A stretch of DNA of 64,000 bases from Saccharum officinarum (GCA_020631735.1 CM036170.1:65921737-65985736); one strand, 5' to 3'. Positions 45,701 to 58,434 are shown, numbered from the stretch's first letter. Numbers and translations: made by a program. The notes: generated from the sequence alone by a model not told the origin.

Positions 45701-46979
45701 TCTGTAAACTAGGCAATAAATTTTAGCACTGGGAGAGTAATCAGCAAACTTAACTTTGATGATGCGGTTACAGCTTTGGATATTGATCACACTGGGCAGT
45801 TTATTTTCGCTGGTGATGCACAGGTATCCAATAATTGAACTTGTTTAACTTGACATGATATATGCTGTTCATATTTTGAAATGGTTCTTGAAATGCAGGG
45901 TTACATATATACTGTTAGTGTGAACTCACATACAGGGTCATTATCTAGAACTCACAAGAACAAAAGTAATAAGAGCAAATCTCCTATTACAACAATCCAG
46001 TATCGGACCTTCTCTCTGGTGGTGCGCTGCCCAGTACTTCTTTCTTGTGCTCAAGATGGAAACCTTTCTTTCTTCAGGTGTGTTACCTTAATGATAGCTT
46101 ATTATATGGTAGACTTTACATAACCATTTATATTTTTGACTTTTCAGCATCATGACAGATGCTAAGGGATACTTGACTCTCTTATGCTCCCTAAAACTGG
46201 CATCACGGCTGCAGACTATCCGTGCTTCTTTCTGTCCACTTCTTTCCCTTGAGAAAGGAGAGTTCGTAGGTATGTGGGAGTTAAAACTTAAAACTGGTTC
46301 CAATGTTTGAAGCTGTTAAATACCTAAAATTTGAAGCTATTGGTGATCATGGTGTCTTATTTCTGCAATTTTCCTGCAGCTAGCACTAATGTTGGCACGC
46401 TTTATTTGCACTACTTATTATCATATATGTTTTATTATTAACACTTGTAAAGTTCCATTGTAATTGACAGAAGTACCATGACAAGCACACGTAAAACTTG
46501 ATTTTAAGTTTTCTGAACAAATGTTAATCAATATATTTAAAATGTTGAATTGGATTTACCCCAAAAAAATGATGGATGTCTGTGAAAGATAGGTGTATCA
46601 GCTATCTTCTGTTCCATTCTTTGACTTCATGGTTTCTGGTTACACACAGCTGGATTTTTCCAAAAAAAAAAACATTGACATATTTTGTTCTGAACTTGAA
46701 GTTACTGGAAGCGAGGACGCAAATGTCTACTTCTATGATTTGGCACGCCCAAAGAACTCATGTGTGAATAAACTACAGGTATGTGATATCCTTACTATGT
46801 TAGCCACATCTTAAACTTTTTTGTTCCACCATTAAGACACGTATGAGACCTCATGTGTATTCCTGAAGGGACATGGTTCTCCAGTAATTGGAGTTGCCTG
46901 GAATCATGGGGAGAATTTTCTGGCCTCATCTGATTCAGATGGCACAGTTATTGTATGGAAGCGATTGAAAACTAATTAG
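42782..46979 (+). CDS. WD40-repeat protein, WDR13-like (12 exons)
   Basis: Exons 42782-42988, 43097-43191, 43447-43513, 43683-43827, 43953-44090, 45111-45250, 45392-45439, 45713-45823, 45899-46077, 46148-46269, 46702-46778 and 46869-46979 give 479 residues. The first donor is uncertain: GTACGT at 42985 is stronger, but only the GT at 42989 keeps frame. Residues 1-70 are Ala/Ser/Pro-rich. WRCNGKGYVAYRNFLLRR (about 71-90) is typical of plant WDR13-like proteins. About seven blades span residues 172-479, including NNQYIASCSLDKTLRVWEI, TGQFIFAGDAQGYIYTV, GSEDANVYFYDL and ENFLASSDSDGTVIVWKR. It should be a beta-propeller scaffold with no catalysis; partners are unknown. The acceptor before exon 11 lacks a good pyrimidine tract. 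Confidence 0.88.
44405..45005 (-). mobile_element. LINE 3'-end fragment in WD40 intron 5
   Basis: The minus-strand frame at 44859-44581 encodes a peptide (GLNSLIVLIAWELWNACVF, then SLWCSAGALALQELL) matching the C-terminus of plant LINE ORF2/zf-RVT proteins. The rest of the LINE is missing, consistent with 5' truncation. It is antisense to the host gene. Confidence 0.65.
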
Positions 46980-47424
46980 AGCGATTCTAGAACGAAGGGT
47001 AGATGCTGTTTGATGATTCCAACGAAGGTATTTTTTGTTTTGTTGTACATTGCACCTCCATGGTGTTGTTTGTAACATAACTACACAAGGCAAGGGCAAA
47101 GATCAACCGGCCTTGATTGTATTTACTGTAGTATAGGTCTCCATGTAGAGTGTAAAGCATTTGTGGCGGTATATCCTTTGTCATTTGTTTTAGGACTGTA
47201 TCTTTGTATCATTCATGATTTTGTCCTATAAATATATTGTCCTCGGTTAGGATTAACAGGTACAGTGCATTACATTATATATTTACTTTCCAATCCAAAA
47301 CTCATGAGTCGGATTGGATTTGTCTAGTTCTGTGAGATCAACAGAATTTTCATTTCGTTCCGAGAAAAATGAGCGTCAGGCCTGTTGGGTGAGGTACAGT
47401 GAGGAGCAGGGCGCGTTTATCTGA
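46980..47424 (+). other. WD40 gene 3' UTR and downstream
   Basis: Probable 3' UTR to about 47280, with a TATAAATATAT-rich stretch near 47230. No other feature seen. Confidence 0.45.
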
Positions 47425-47715
47425 TTATTGACGCATCGTATTGTTGACGCGGTTGGGCCAGATGGTGGGCTTAGTCCAAAACACCCTTGTCTCCTTAGCC
47501 CAGGAGCGTGAGGAGGTTCGCGCGGAACGGCGCGTTGCTGCTGCCGTTGGTGGGCGTCGATAGTGGTGACGGGAAGGCGAGGACGAAGGAGGAGGCGACG
47601 GCGAGGCGTCGCCGCAGTCCGCCCATGCGGCCACCTGCGAGACGGCGGCGCCTATGGTGAGGAGGAAGAGGAGGCGGATAAGAGATGGCGTGGCCATGGT
47701 GGTTGAGCTCTGCAA
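47425..47715 (-). pseudogene. Truncated secretory-protein fragment
   Basis: From Met at 47697 (MATPSLIRLLFLLTIGAAVSQVAAWADCG) a clear signal peptide precedes a Cys and a Ser/Pro-rich stretch. The frame then becomes basic low-complexity. In the neighbouring frame NAPFRANLLTLLG precedes a stop, which recalls the start of Cys-rich repeat (DUF26/Gnk2) secretory proteins. I read it as a frameshifted 5' fragment of such a gene, but a short orphan secreted peptide is possible. Confidence 0.4.
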
Positions 47716-48580
47716 CGAGTACTGTGGGAGGGTTTTACTTTATCTCAGCGTGCTGGGGGAGATCACGAGGGGGAAAAAAAAAATCCTGCAGCGCGTCCAT
47801 ACATATCCTCAGCTTGCGACGCGTGGACGCTCACGAGGGACGGATGCTCGGCTTTGCTCCGTCAACTCTTCGGCTCTGAATGTACTTCGGCTATTAGCAG
47901 ACATGTTCCCACGAGGAAACGAGAACGTATTAGAACGGGAACTTAAGGTGTAATTTTTATAATGTAGGAACCTAAATGTTTCCGAATCAGGGACATGGAC
48001 GTTTTCGGAACGATATTTTCCGGACGAAGAACGTGGCCATGTCCTACGTTTCTTGCTGCTAAGCGTCGGCTCCTCCCATGCTACGTTGAGCTTGGCAGTC
48101 GGCTTGGCTCCATCCTAAGTAATCTCGGTTCCTTGGTCCACGTCAGCTTGCTCATCACACACGTCGCGATTAGATCGTGTCTTGCCAACCACCAGTGCTA
48201 GACCTTGCGCACTCCATGGACGACGCAGCCGGCATGACAGGAGGGATCACAGGAGGAGGCCAGGAAGGTGCTAGTCCTTGCGCCGCCATCTTCGTGGATG
48301 ATGCAGCCGGCATGATACTAGAAGGAGGCCGGGAAGAGAATTTGTCACCATCCCATGACAAACAGTCGTCCATGGTTTCTCCCTCTGCTGTAGCGCACGA
48401 CATAGCCGGATCGAGAATAGTTGCTCTCACTTGCGCAAGATGATGACGGCGCAATCAAAGCTGTTTGTGGAGTCAACTGAGAGCAGATAATGCAGGTATG
48501 GTCATCATTTGGTCTTCGATCTTCCTCTTCTATCTTTTGTGTAGTTTCATCATGTATAAATGTGTGCATATGTACAGAAC
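47716..48580. other. Intergenic with weak gene-like duplication
   Basis: A plus frame at 48216-48443 contains a repeated DDAAGM...GG peptide (48216 and 48294) that could be an upstream piece of the FAR1-like fragment. No similarity that I can name. Confidence 0.35.
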
Positions 48581-48947
48581 ACTGCTGTTGCTATCGACGA
48601 TAACACTCATGTTTATGACAACGCACTCCATCATGTAGTACCTGAAGAAGTGATAGACAGAGCACCAGATAAGGTAACACTCTTTTTTTTCTCTGAATAG
48701 GGTGAATAAAATTATAAATACATTGTTGCAGTACCGCAATATAGTTTTAATTCTCATTCGATTGCACAACAGGTGGTTGATAAAAGTTGGAATAATTCCT
48801 GAAGTTGGTATGACTTTCGAATCAGAGGTCAAAGCTTATGAGATGTATAATGCCTATGCCGGTAGTGTTGGGTTCAGTATAAGAAAGAGCCAGACAAGAC
48901 GTCAAGGAGATGGTAGTATATGTCAAAATATATTGTTTGTATATTAG
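48580..48947 (+). pseudogene. FAR1/FHY3-type DNA-binding domain fragment
   Basis: One segment reads HHVVPEEVIDRAPDK before a GT at about 48674. After an AG near 48772 the next reads GMTFESEVKAYEMYNAYAGSVGFSIRKSQTRR (48808-48905), the start of the FAR1 zinc-binding domain of FHY3/FAR1 proteins, which derive from Mutator-like transposases. A one-base insertion separates VVDK from the domain frame near 48783. The domain is cut at SICQNILFVY-stop (48947), before its zinc ligands are complete. A truncated, non-functional copy. Confidence 0.65.
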
Positions 48948-48968
48948 CTAAGGACATGGAGAAAATCA

Positions 48969-49208
48969 GGCCCTTGTTTAGATTGAAGAAAATTTCAACC
49001 CGATGAATAGTACCACTTTCGTCTTATTTGGCAAATATTGTCCAATCATGGACCAACTAGGCTCAAAAGATTCATCTCGTGATTTTCAACTAAACTGTGT
49101 AATTAGTTATTTTTTTACCTACATTTAATACTCCATGCAAGCGGTAAAAATTGATGTGATGGAGAGAGAGTGAAAAAACTTGGAACTTTGAGGCACTAAA
49201 CAAGGCGC
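48969..49208. mobile_element. hAT-like MITE, full length
   Basis: About 240 bp with ends GGCCCTTGTTTAG and CTAAACAAGGCGC. Core blocks: CAACCCGATGAATAGTA, TTGTCCAATCATGGAC, CAAAAGATTCATCTCG and GATGTGATGGAGAGAG. This family is very abundant in sorghum and its relatives. Confidence 0.85.
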
Positions 49209-50559
49209 AGACATCAAATGACAGTACAAGGACATGTTGTGATGTACATGTTCAGTTTAATGTCAGCAGAGAGGGGACTTGGACAGTGCAAAAGATTATA
49301 CTATTGACGAGCCAATAACAGTAAAGGACGGTGTCCCACGGCAAATTTTGTCTTTATTCTACTGATGAGTGATAACCTGCTATGATCATGTGATTACTAG
49401 GAAAAGCTTTTGCTTATGAACTAATTTGTCTTTAGTACCCGTGAACTTAGAACTTAGACGTCATTTCTTAAATTTATGTACATGTACATTTATGAAAAAT
49501 TGAGAAGTTGGCACTTGATGTAATACTTCTTTACATGCATAAATTTGTATTACTTGCTAGAATACTTGATGCAATACTTCTATGTGTAGCATTGGATCTT
49601 CATTTTTAATATTTCCACTTCTCAAGGGCTCGCCGCAATAAGTTGCTAACTTTTTGACATGTACATGGACATTGTAGGGCACTGGTTTGAGGTGTGCTAA
49701 CTCGCAAGATGCAATGTTGAGTCTGGAAATGGTAAGGGTTGATGCATGGACTTCATACAAGCATGCATGATGAATGGACTTGTAATATTCTTATGGATAT
49801 GTTTGTAAGACAACACCATGGTTGGGATCCATAATAAAATATCTATATGCATGTTATCATGTGTTAATTAATTTAGTGACTAGAATCTTAGAGTTTATTG
49901 GTTAGGGCAATCATTTTTTTGTTGACAATATGCATTTCCTTGGGGGTTGGTCTCCAAGAAAATATCAATTACCTTGGCGGTTAATAATTGACAAGGAAAT
50001 CCACAATTTTTTGAGGTGAAGGCAGCCAAGGAAACAACGACTATCTTAGTAGTCTGGAATTCCTTGGAGATTATTTTCGTTCAAAAATTCCTTGGAGATG
50101 ACTAGCCCACAAGGAAAATAAAATATTTGACAACTGGAACATTACTTTGACACATTGATAAATTAGTCGTCGCCTTAGTATTTTTGACACCTAGCCTCCA
50201 CGAAAATAATTCTCGAGGGCCAAAACCGCCAATGAAGTGGATTTCCCTATTACTCTTCCAGATTTGTTTAACAACTCTTGGATAGATTTATTCCCTTGCC
50301 AGTTTTAGGTATTTCCTTGGTGGGTTTCGTCCCTTAAGGTAATTCAGGTATGGTAGTGGTCGGCCGACAACGCCCCCTGCCCTGCCTCCAAGTGTTTTCT
50401 GAATTCAGGTATACAACTTGTGGAATTCATTAGATTAAATCCCTAGAGATAGGATGTTTATTAAGTTTGATATGGAAGTCATATTTTTCTATACTATATT
50501 GGAAGTTGGATTAGTAAGTTAAGGACCGTCAACAAGCTCTCTCATACTTAGATCTTTGC
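49209..50559. other. Intergenic with clustered CCTTGG/CCAAGG motifs
   Basis: No gene. Between 49930 and 50340 the hexamers CCTTGG and CCAAGG (often TTCCTTGG or CCTTGGCGG) occur about eight times in both orientations. This resembles subterminal repeats of CACTA-type transposon ends, but I see no CACTA terminus. Confidence 0.4.
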
Positions 50560-50564
50560 TCATC
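50560..50564. repeat. Target-site duplication TCATC (left)
   Basis: Partner at 60930-60934. Confidence 0.95.
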
Positions 50565-53063
50565 TGTAGGGTCGAGATGGCGGACTAGAGGGGGGGTGAA
50601 TAGTCCTTTCTAAAACTTAAGCGTGTTGGCTAACACTAAAAACAAATGCGGAATAAAACTTATCGGTCTAGCCAAGACTTCACCCCTCTAACTAAGTTCA
50701 CAAGCACCTCACAAAGATCCTAATTAAGCAACTAAGGTGCTTTCCTTAGCAAGAGCTCTCCTATTTAATTCTTGAGCAAGGTCACACAAACCTATGCACT
50801 AGTACTTTGCAAGCAAGAGGGAGCTCCTACACAATTCTAGTAAGCAAAGCGCACAAAGCCTAAGCTCACTAGCAATGCTCAATAACAAGGCAACTAATGC
50901 CAAATTAGAGAGCGCAAAACACTTAGCTACACAAACTAAGCAATGTGACTAACAAGGTTACACAAACCAAATTAGTCACGCAAGGGGAAGCTTCTAGCTA
51001 CACAAGCAAGAAGACAACTAGCAAGCTACACAAGCAAACTAGTTACGAGAGCAACTACACAAGCACAAGTATATATGAAAGTAAATACAAGCTTGTGTTG
51101 CATGAATGCAAACCACCGAGAAGAGTAGACAAAGTTGACACGGTGTTTTTCTCCCGAGGTTCACTTGGTTGCCACCAAGCTACGTCCCCGTTGTGTCGAC
51201 CAACACTAGATGGTTCCTCGGTGTGACCCTCAAGTCACTTGCCCCTCAAGGCACGCCCCGCAAGGCACCGCAAGACACCACTCTCAAGTGAGGTAGCTCA
51301 ATGACACGCTCAACTAGAGTTGCTCTTCGCGATCCCCGCGGGGTGAGCACAATCCCCCTCACAAAGCTTCTCCGGAGCCTCGCACAATCTTCTTGCGAGC
51401 TTCGACGGAGCCACAAGCCACCAAGCCGTCTAGGAGGTGGCAACCTCCAAGAGTAACAAGCACCACCGGCTTGCAACACGATCACCTAGTGCCACTCGAT
51501 GCAACCTCACGATGCAATCGCACTAGAATCGCTCTCTCACTCGATCCGATGAACACTATCAAGCATGAGTGAGTTAGAGGGCTCCCAAGCACTACCACAC
51601 AAGCCACCAAGGCTAAAGTGTGCTCAGCTCACGGCCATAGCCGGCCAAGGCATCTATTTATAACCCCACAGTCAAATAGAGCCGTTACCCCCACTCACGT
51701 TTTTCGCGGGACCACCGGACGCGCCGGTCGTAACAGACCGGACGCGCTCAACCGCGTCCGGTGTCCCTACGACGTCCACGTGTTCACGAAATTCAAATTC
51801 GTCCGTTAGATCTTCCAACGGTCACTGCGCGCCAACGGTCAAACGAGCCACCGGACGCGCTGTTGCGAACCACCGGACGCGCCGGTGCGCACAGTCCCGC
51901 GCGCGCGAAGACAAGACCGGACGCGCTCCTCGCAACCACCGGACGCCACAGTACCCGCGTCCGGTGCGAGTCCAGTAAGCTCCCGAGACCACCGGACGCG
52001 TCCGATGGTGTGACACCGGACGCGCACCGCGTCCGACGTCCTCGTTTCCCTCAGGGCGCAAGACCGGACGCGCCGGTCCCGTGGGTCACCGGACGCGCCG
52101 GTGCCAAACCCTAGCTCGCGCGCCTGACGCCCGCGCTGCACTGACCGGACGCGCCGGTCCACTGTGACCGCGTCCGGTGCAGCGTCCGGTGCAGCGTCCG
52201 GTCACCTCTGTGACCGCGTTCGCCTCCGTTTCTTTTCCGACTTCCGGCGCAATGGAAAATAGGCATTTCACTTCCCCGAAATCGCCTGAATCCCGCGCTC
52301 GCACGCTCGGCGGGAGAGAGAGTGGAACCCAAACCCCTCTCTATCCGCAAACCACAGCGCGACCAACGCCACCTTTGCAAATGTGCCAACACCATCAAGT
52401 GTACATCTCCATGTGCTTGTGTGTTAGCATTTTCTCAATCATTTTCAAAGGAGTTAGGCACTCAACTTGCCTCGCCACTCGATCCTAACACGTATGCACA
52501 GTTAGATCGCTCAAGTGGCACTAGATGACCGATATGCAAACAAGTTTGCCCCTCTTGATAGTACGGCCATCTATCCTAAACCCGGTCATAAACTTCTCTA
52601 CACACCTATGACCGGTGAAATGGAAATGCCCTAGGTTATACCTTTGCCTTGCGCATTCCACTCCATCTCCTCCGACGTTGATGCAACACATGCACCAACC
52701 AATCACCAAATGATATGATTCACTTCATATCATCATGTGACCTTGGGTCATCGATCTTGACCTCACTTGCTCTTCACCGTTGCGTCGGTCCATCGGCGCC
52801 AAGTCTTGCTCAAGCTTCACCGCCTCACGGTCCATCGCTCCAAAGCCTCCGACTTGCCCTTCACACTTGCAACCGGTCCGTCGAGCCAAGCCTCATCTTG
52901 ATCTTTGCCACCTTGGTCACATGACTCCATGTCATGTCTCATATGCAATGAGCTCCTTCATGACACCATTACCTGTGGACTAATCTCCTGTGTATCTCAC
53001 ATAACCACATATTAGTCCACCTAAGTTGTCACTCAATTACCAAAACCAAACAAGGACCTTTCA
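50565..53063 (-). repeat. 3' LTR of Sirevirus-like element
   Basis: 2499 bp with TG...CA ends and a TATA box (minus strand) at 51654-51663. Palindrome cluster ACCGGACGCG at 51712-52205. Confidence 0.95.
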
Positions 53064-53079
53064 ATCTCCCCCTTTTTGG
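53064..53079 (-). other. Polypurine tract of Sirevirus-like element
   Basis: On the minus strand AAAAAGGGGGAGATTG next to the 3' LTR. Further AGGGGGAG copies at about 53249, 53683 and 54051 fit the repeated PPTs known from Sireviruses. Confidence 0.85.
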
Positions 53080-56000
53080 TAATTGATGACAACTCTACAA
53101 AGATATGGAAATTAAGCTTTTTCAAGCTAGCACTTCACACAAAGTGTAAATTGCTAACTTGTTTTGGATTTTATGCTTACTTATCCAACATTTAAGCTCT
53201 ATGTCAAGATTTGGATAAGCACCATAAAACCCGACTTGGTAGTGATAACTCCCCCTACATATGTGCTCAAATGGTTTGGTTTCAAGCTTGCACATATGCA
53301 TAAATATGAAATTTGTGGGAGGATTAGCACTACTAAGTGATGCTAAGGTGTATAGAATAAACCTTTGTAGTTCGATACCAATTAGTAGCTTGATACCATT
53401 TGAAAATCACAAGTTTGCCATCATCCTTAGCATCATGAGTAGCTAGACATCAAAAACACTAGAAACCCCGTGAGATCACATTATAAGCATGGTTCTAGTT
53501 TTTGCATGATAATCACAAGTCTAGCTAACATCCTATGCATGCTAGTTATCAAAGCATCAATCAAATTCTATAACTAGCATACACCACACAAGCATGCATA
53601 TTAAAAATAAAAACTTATGCAATGCTAGCAAGCACATGAATATGCATAAGTCAAATGCAACCAATCAATGTTCATGAGCTTGCTCCCCCTACTTGTGTGC
53701 TTCTTTTGTCCAAGAATTTTGATCCTTCTTATTTCTACAATGTTGCTCCCTCTTTGTCCATCTTCATATCCAAACTCATCTTCTCACGATATATCTTTGT
53801 TCAATCTCTTCCCAAACCTCTCACTTGGTGTATTGACATATCTTTGTTCCAACTTCTCCCCTTTGTCATCAATTTCCATAAAAGGTGTTCTTCTCAATTG
53901 ATACAAAGGCTAGCATTGGGGTTGATGGTTGAGACTTGAATATTGCATTTTTGATGGACATCACCACATATGTTGGAATGACATTACTAGTATGTTGCTC
54001 TTGAGATACCACTTAGGATCTTTGACCTTGATACCATTTAGGTGGGGCTCCTCCCCCTATGTCATAGCATGTGTCATTCACTTGAGATACCACTTGAGAT
54101 GAGGGTAACATTTCTTGATTTGATCACTTATAGTTGAGGATCACTTGTGAACCATTGTCTTGCATGAATGATACCATGTGAATATATCATGAGTAGGAAT
54201 GTGATACCATTTGAAAGAGCTTTCTAGTATAGATCCATTTTGAAGGATTTGACAATAATATTCACTTCTTGAACATTTGCTATCTTTATGAGTACCACTT
54301 GTAAGATATCACTTGTAGATCATGATCTAGACACCACTAGTGAATACCACTTGGAAGATCAATTTGAGTCTAGATACTCTTGAAACAAACTAGATATCCA
54401 TTTTCATTGTTGTCTTGTGCTTGTACTCTTATCATTGTCATGAGCTTCTTGTATGACTTGAACTAAGTTGATTTGCCTAAGATTCCAAGTCCGTTTGATC
54501 CAATGACAAGCTTCTTCACACCTCATGCTAAGGGTTATCTTGCCAATGTTGTACTTGTCACTTGTTAGCAATCCAAACTAGATCAAGTACTTGGGTTCAC
54601 TAGCTCATGAACAAATTCATACTCACCACTAGATCATTTAGACAATTCAAGCAATAGTGGTAGGCTATGAATTAAACATTTCATTTGTTATGCATGATCC
54701 TAGTAAGCATGTACTATATGCACTAATCGCATACTAGTAAGGATGAAATGATCATGCACATTACAATGATACCTTTGCTATGTTGGAGTAGAGGATAGTC
54801 ACATAGATTCCAATTCATTACTCCAATAGCAATGTGAAGTCCAATTTATAAGCTTGGTGAAGACCAATCATCATAGAAAATCCATTCTTCACCCATATGA
54901 AATGAAAACCACTTATGATCAAGTGCACTTTCTTGTTGTGGTTGGCTTGCTTTTTCTCTTTGATCAATGCTTGCATGAGAGAAGTACTTATGATACCAAT
55001 TTGAAATTATGACTAGCTCTCTTTTGGGTGTTGCTTGCTTTTCTTGATCAACCCTTTTGATTGCTTCCATCAAGTTCCTTGTTAGCCTTCCAAGTTCCAA
55101 ACTTGGTTTCACCTACACACGGCGGCAAGCCCCTCACTAGGGAGAAGTGACCTTTCTCCAAAGAACCACTCTTGATACTCACTTGAAATGATATAGTTTG
55201 ATTGATCAAATGATGAACTCAATCTTGATGAATAATCCTTGAATCTACATTTGAGTCAACTCTCTTTCTACTTGTTTTTTCTTTTCTACCAAATGATCTC
55301 TAATCATCACTAGAACTTAAACTTCATCTTCATCTTAAGTTTGATCTTGATCTTCAAATTGAGTACCAAATAAGTACACCAAGTACATTTCACAATCAAA
55401 TGTTCTTGTACTCATTGCTCTTTCATGCTTCTAGATCAATCCAAACCAAACTTAGGTACCTCAACCACTTATAAACATGTTTCCAACTTGAGGACCTTTC
55501 AATCAAAGTGACTCTAGATTAATCCAATGATTGTCACTTTTCTGGCAGATTCTGTACCCTTCAAAGAATAATTCATATCTCCCAATGTACAGATCCAAAT
55601 GCCATAAAATTTGGTGGAGATGTGATTCACTAAGTCATCTAGCAACTGTAAAAATTTGAGATTCATTTGACATCTAGATTGCTACCAGATTTCAAATCTT
55701 CCACCACTGCTACATGCTGAAAACTGCTGCACTATAGCTGACAAGATGCACTCCAAAACCGAAGCATCTCTTATCCAATTCTCATGAAATTTTTACAGCA
55801 TCTTCTTTCATAAGTGTAGAGCATGTATACCAAATTTCAAGCCAATCCAAATAGATTTGATCACTCAAAACATGGCTAAGATCACTGCTAGCTCAGATTT
55901 TTAATATAGGACAGATTTCAATACATGAGCTATTCTTCATCAAAAGTGAATCAAACTTGAAACTAACTTGTTTGAATACTTTCAAGACATATATCCATTC

Positions 56001-56480
56001 AATCCACTTACTAAATCATCTCATGAATTTATCCAACACAAATCAATCCAAACTTGATTGCTAAGCATTTAATCCATTCAATCATCTCATAGCAAGCAAC
56101 ATTGCATATTTATCCAATTCAATCAACTCATATGCACCCAAATGAAATGATCAAGAGATATACCTTGGTTAGCTCATGATCATCAATAGCAAGCTTTTAC
56201 TCAAATAAATTGCAAGCCATCAAATAATTCCAATAAATCACCACAACTTGATATGTTGCACTTGTATGTTGTAGCATTTGGACTTCACTTATTTTGACTT
56301 GGCATTGGGATAGAATATGCATTAAGCTTCAAAACTTGATTCAACATATGATGACCAATATGAATCAAATGAATCAAGCCTCCAATGCCGATGGTACCTA
56401 CAAACAATCATCCACTCTTTTGATGGTACCCAAACAAGTTTGGGTCCTCTCAAGTTAGGTGCAACATACTTAGGCAAGCC
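53080..56480 (-). other. Internal region without pol; GATACCA-rich
   Basis: 3.4 kb between gag and the PPT with no RT, integrase or RNase H similarity. The plus-strand heptamer GATACCA (minus TGGTATC, the core of the PBS) occurs at 53374, 53392, 54005, 54030, 54086, 54170, 54203 and 54992, often as CTTGAGATACCACTT. One minus frame (55112-54846, 88 residues) is open and not obviously random (LMEAIKRVDQEKQA, HKWFSFHMGEEWIFYDDW), but I do not recognise it. Confidence 0.6.
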
Positions 56481-57408
56481 TTAGTATGATAGCGGGATTT
56501 TTAAATGCAAGTAGAGTACCATTGCCATCCTTTCTAAGCACATTAGTATCATCAATTGAAATATGCTTAGAAAGTTACCTAGGGGACATGAATGTGCCAT
56601 GTGTCCCCTTTCCCGGCATGAGTAGCATCTTCTCTTTGATTGAGCCTTTTCTTCTTTGCTCATATGATGCTCTTCATTGCCTTGCCTCTCATGAGTTGCT
56701 TGAGCCTTCTTCTCAAGCTTGGTAGGACACCCCGAGGCGAAGTGTCCTATGTCTCCACATTTGAAGCACTTGATGTGAGCATGTACTTTCTTCTCATCTT
56801 GATTCTTGCTCATCATCTTGACATCTTGATTTGCATTGGATGTCTTGCTCTTCCACCCCTTCTTGTTTTTCTTCTTCTTCATCAAGTCACTATCATCTTC
56901 ATGGTTGATCTTGATTTGCTCTTGAGGTGTCTTCTCTTGCTCAACTAGTGGCTTTGGTTGAGGCTTTACTTGTTGCTTCACCAATTGCTTGGTTGGGCAC
57001 ATTGAGGTGAGATGACCCCAAGTGCGGCACTTGAAGCACTTGACATGCTTGAGCCTCTCTTCTTCTTCATCTTCTTGAGCTTCTCAATGTTTGGGCAACC
57101 ATTAGCAAGATGTCCGCTTCATGGCATCGATAGCACATGGAATGCGAGAGCTTCTTTTGGAATAGCCTCTTCATCCTCTTTTCTTGCTTTCTTTCGCCCC
57201 TTGTCATTTTCTTCTTGAAGCCAAGGCCACTTTTGTCACCAACGTTTCTTTGAGTCTTCATCATGTGCTCAAAGGTGACTTTTGAGTTGTAGCACCTCTC
57301 TAACTTGTTGCTCAAATTCTTCACTTCACTTTTAAGCTCATTGTTCTCCTTCAAAAGGTTAGTCTCACAAGACATAGAAGTAAACAAGCATTTAATTGTG
57401 AAGAACAT
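56481..57408 (-). pseudogene. Gag-type zinc-knuckle region of Sirevirus-like element
   Basis: Frame 57408-57067 has a Lys/Glu coiled coil (NLLKENNELKSEVKNLSNKLER) and starts a knuckle MCYRCHEA; its remaining ligands fall across a frame break. Frame 57002-56481 carries the knuckles CFKCGDIGHFASGC and CYSCRERGHMAHSC, separated by Lys-rich linkers. A further CxxC (57050-57020) lies in the other frame. Reading stops soon after the last knuckle and no protease follows. RNA-binding capsid role by family; this copy is broken by at least two frameshifts. Confidence 0.75.
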
Positions 57409-58079
57409 GGCATATCTAATAAATCATCACAAGAGGTGGATACATGCTTCTTGCCTACATCACAAGGGTTAGTAATATGTGATTGATCATTTGACCCAAA
57501 TGATGAGCTCTCACTAGATTTGGTTTCTTCATTAGAAGGCTTCTTAGTGAGTAAAGCATGTTCTTGTGCCAATTATCATGAGCAACACTAAGTTCCTCAT
57601 GAGCCAATTTTAGCTCCTCATGTGAACAAGTAGTAACATAAAGTAGATGCTTTTGTTGTTCACATGTGGTTTTTAAATGAGTTTTCATTTTTCAATTTAC
57701 TTGTTTTTGCCATCTCATTTCTTAGGGCCTTGAGAGTTTTATATAGAAGCTCAAAATTTGGACCATCACAATCAACAACAAAACCACCAATAGATACCTT
57801 AGTGTCACCATGTGACATGGAACAATGTGGTGATGTTGAAGAGCTTGTTGAAGCATCACTCTCATAGCCATCATCTTCACCATCAAGTGTGCATGGAGTA
57901 GAATCATTGCTTGCATCACTTGTGGCATTATCATTCTTCTTGTCAAGTGATCTTGTGATATGATCATCTTTGTCATCACTTGACCGTGAGGTGGAGCAAT
58001 CCTCCACAACCACCTTGTTGTGGTCATGCTCAACATCCTCATGTACCTCTTCCTTGGGCTCATCATCATTGGAGATCAT
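57409..58079 (-). pseudogene. Gag-type upstream coiled-coil region
   Basis: Frames 58079-57660, 57688-57455 and 57572-57351 overlap to give a single broken reading. It has an acidic Asp/Ser-rich start (EEVHEDVEHDHNKVVVED), a segment KALRNEMAKTSKLKNENSF and a helical stretch (HEELKLAHEELSVAHDN). Frame breaks lie near 57670 and 57560, and the frame ends by 57351. Collinear with the knuckle region to the left. Confidence 0.65.
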
Positions 58080-58419
58080 CCATATTTCTCATTTAGAAAC
58101 ACCCAAATTCATGGGCGGACTCAAAGTCTATGATCTCACAAAGTATGCTACTATCCATAGATCGATATAGAAGTATTAGTAGCTTGGCTATCGAGATGTA
58201 GGCATTTACTTTGCGCTTGAGTTGCATTCTTTTTATCAATTGCAAAGGAAAAGCCCACATCTACGATCCACCACATTTGAGGAGAAATAAACTTAAAATT
58301 GCATGTCATCCAATTTCTCCACCGTGCAAAGTGGTGTGCCATCAAAATGTGTGGACACTCAACATCTAGCCCAAAGCCGCCATCCTCTCGGGTCGGTGAA
58401 GACCACAAATGAGAGACCC

Positions 58420-58432
58420 GGCTCTGATACCA
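58420..58432 (-). other. Primer-binding site of Sirevirus-like element
   Basis: Minus strand TGGTATCAGAGCC, a full match to the initiator tRNA-Met complement, two bases inside the 5' LTR. Confidence 0.95.
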
Positions 58433-58434
58433 CT

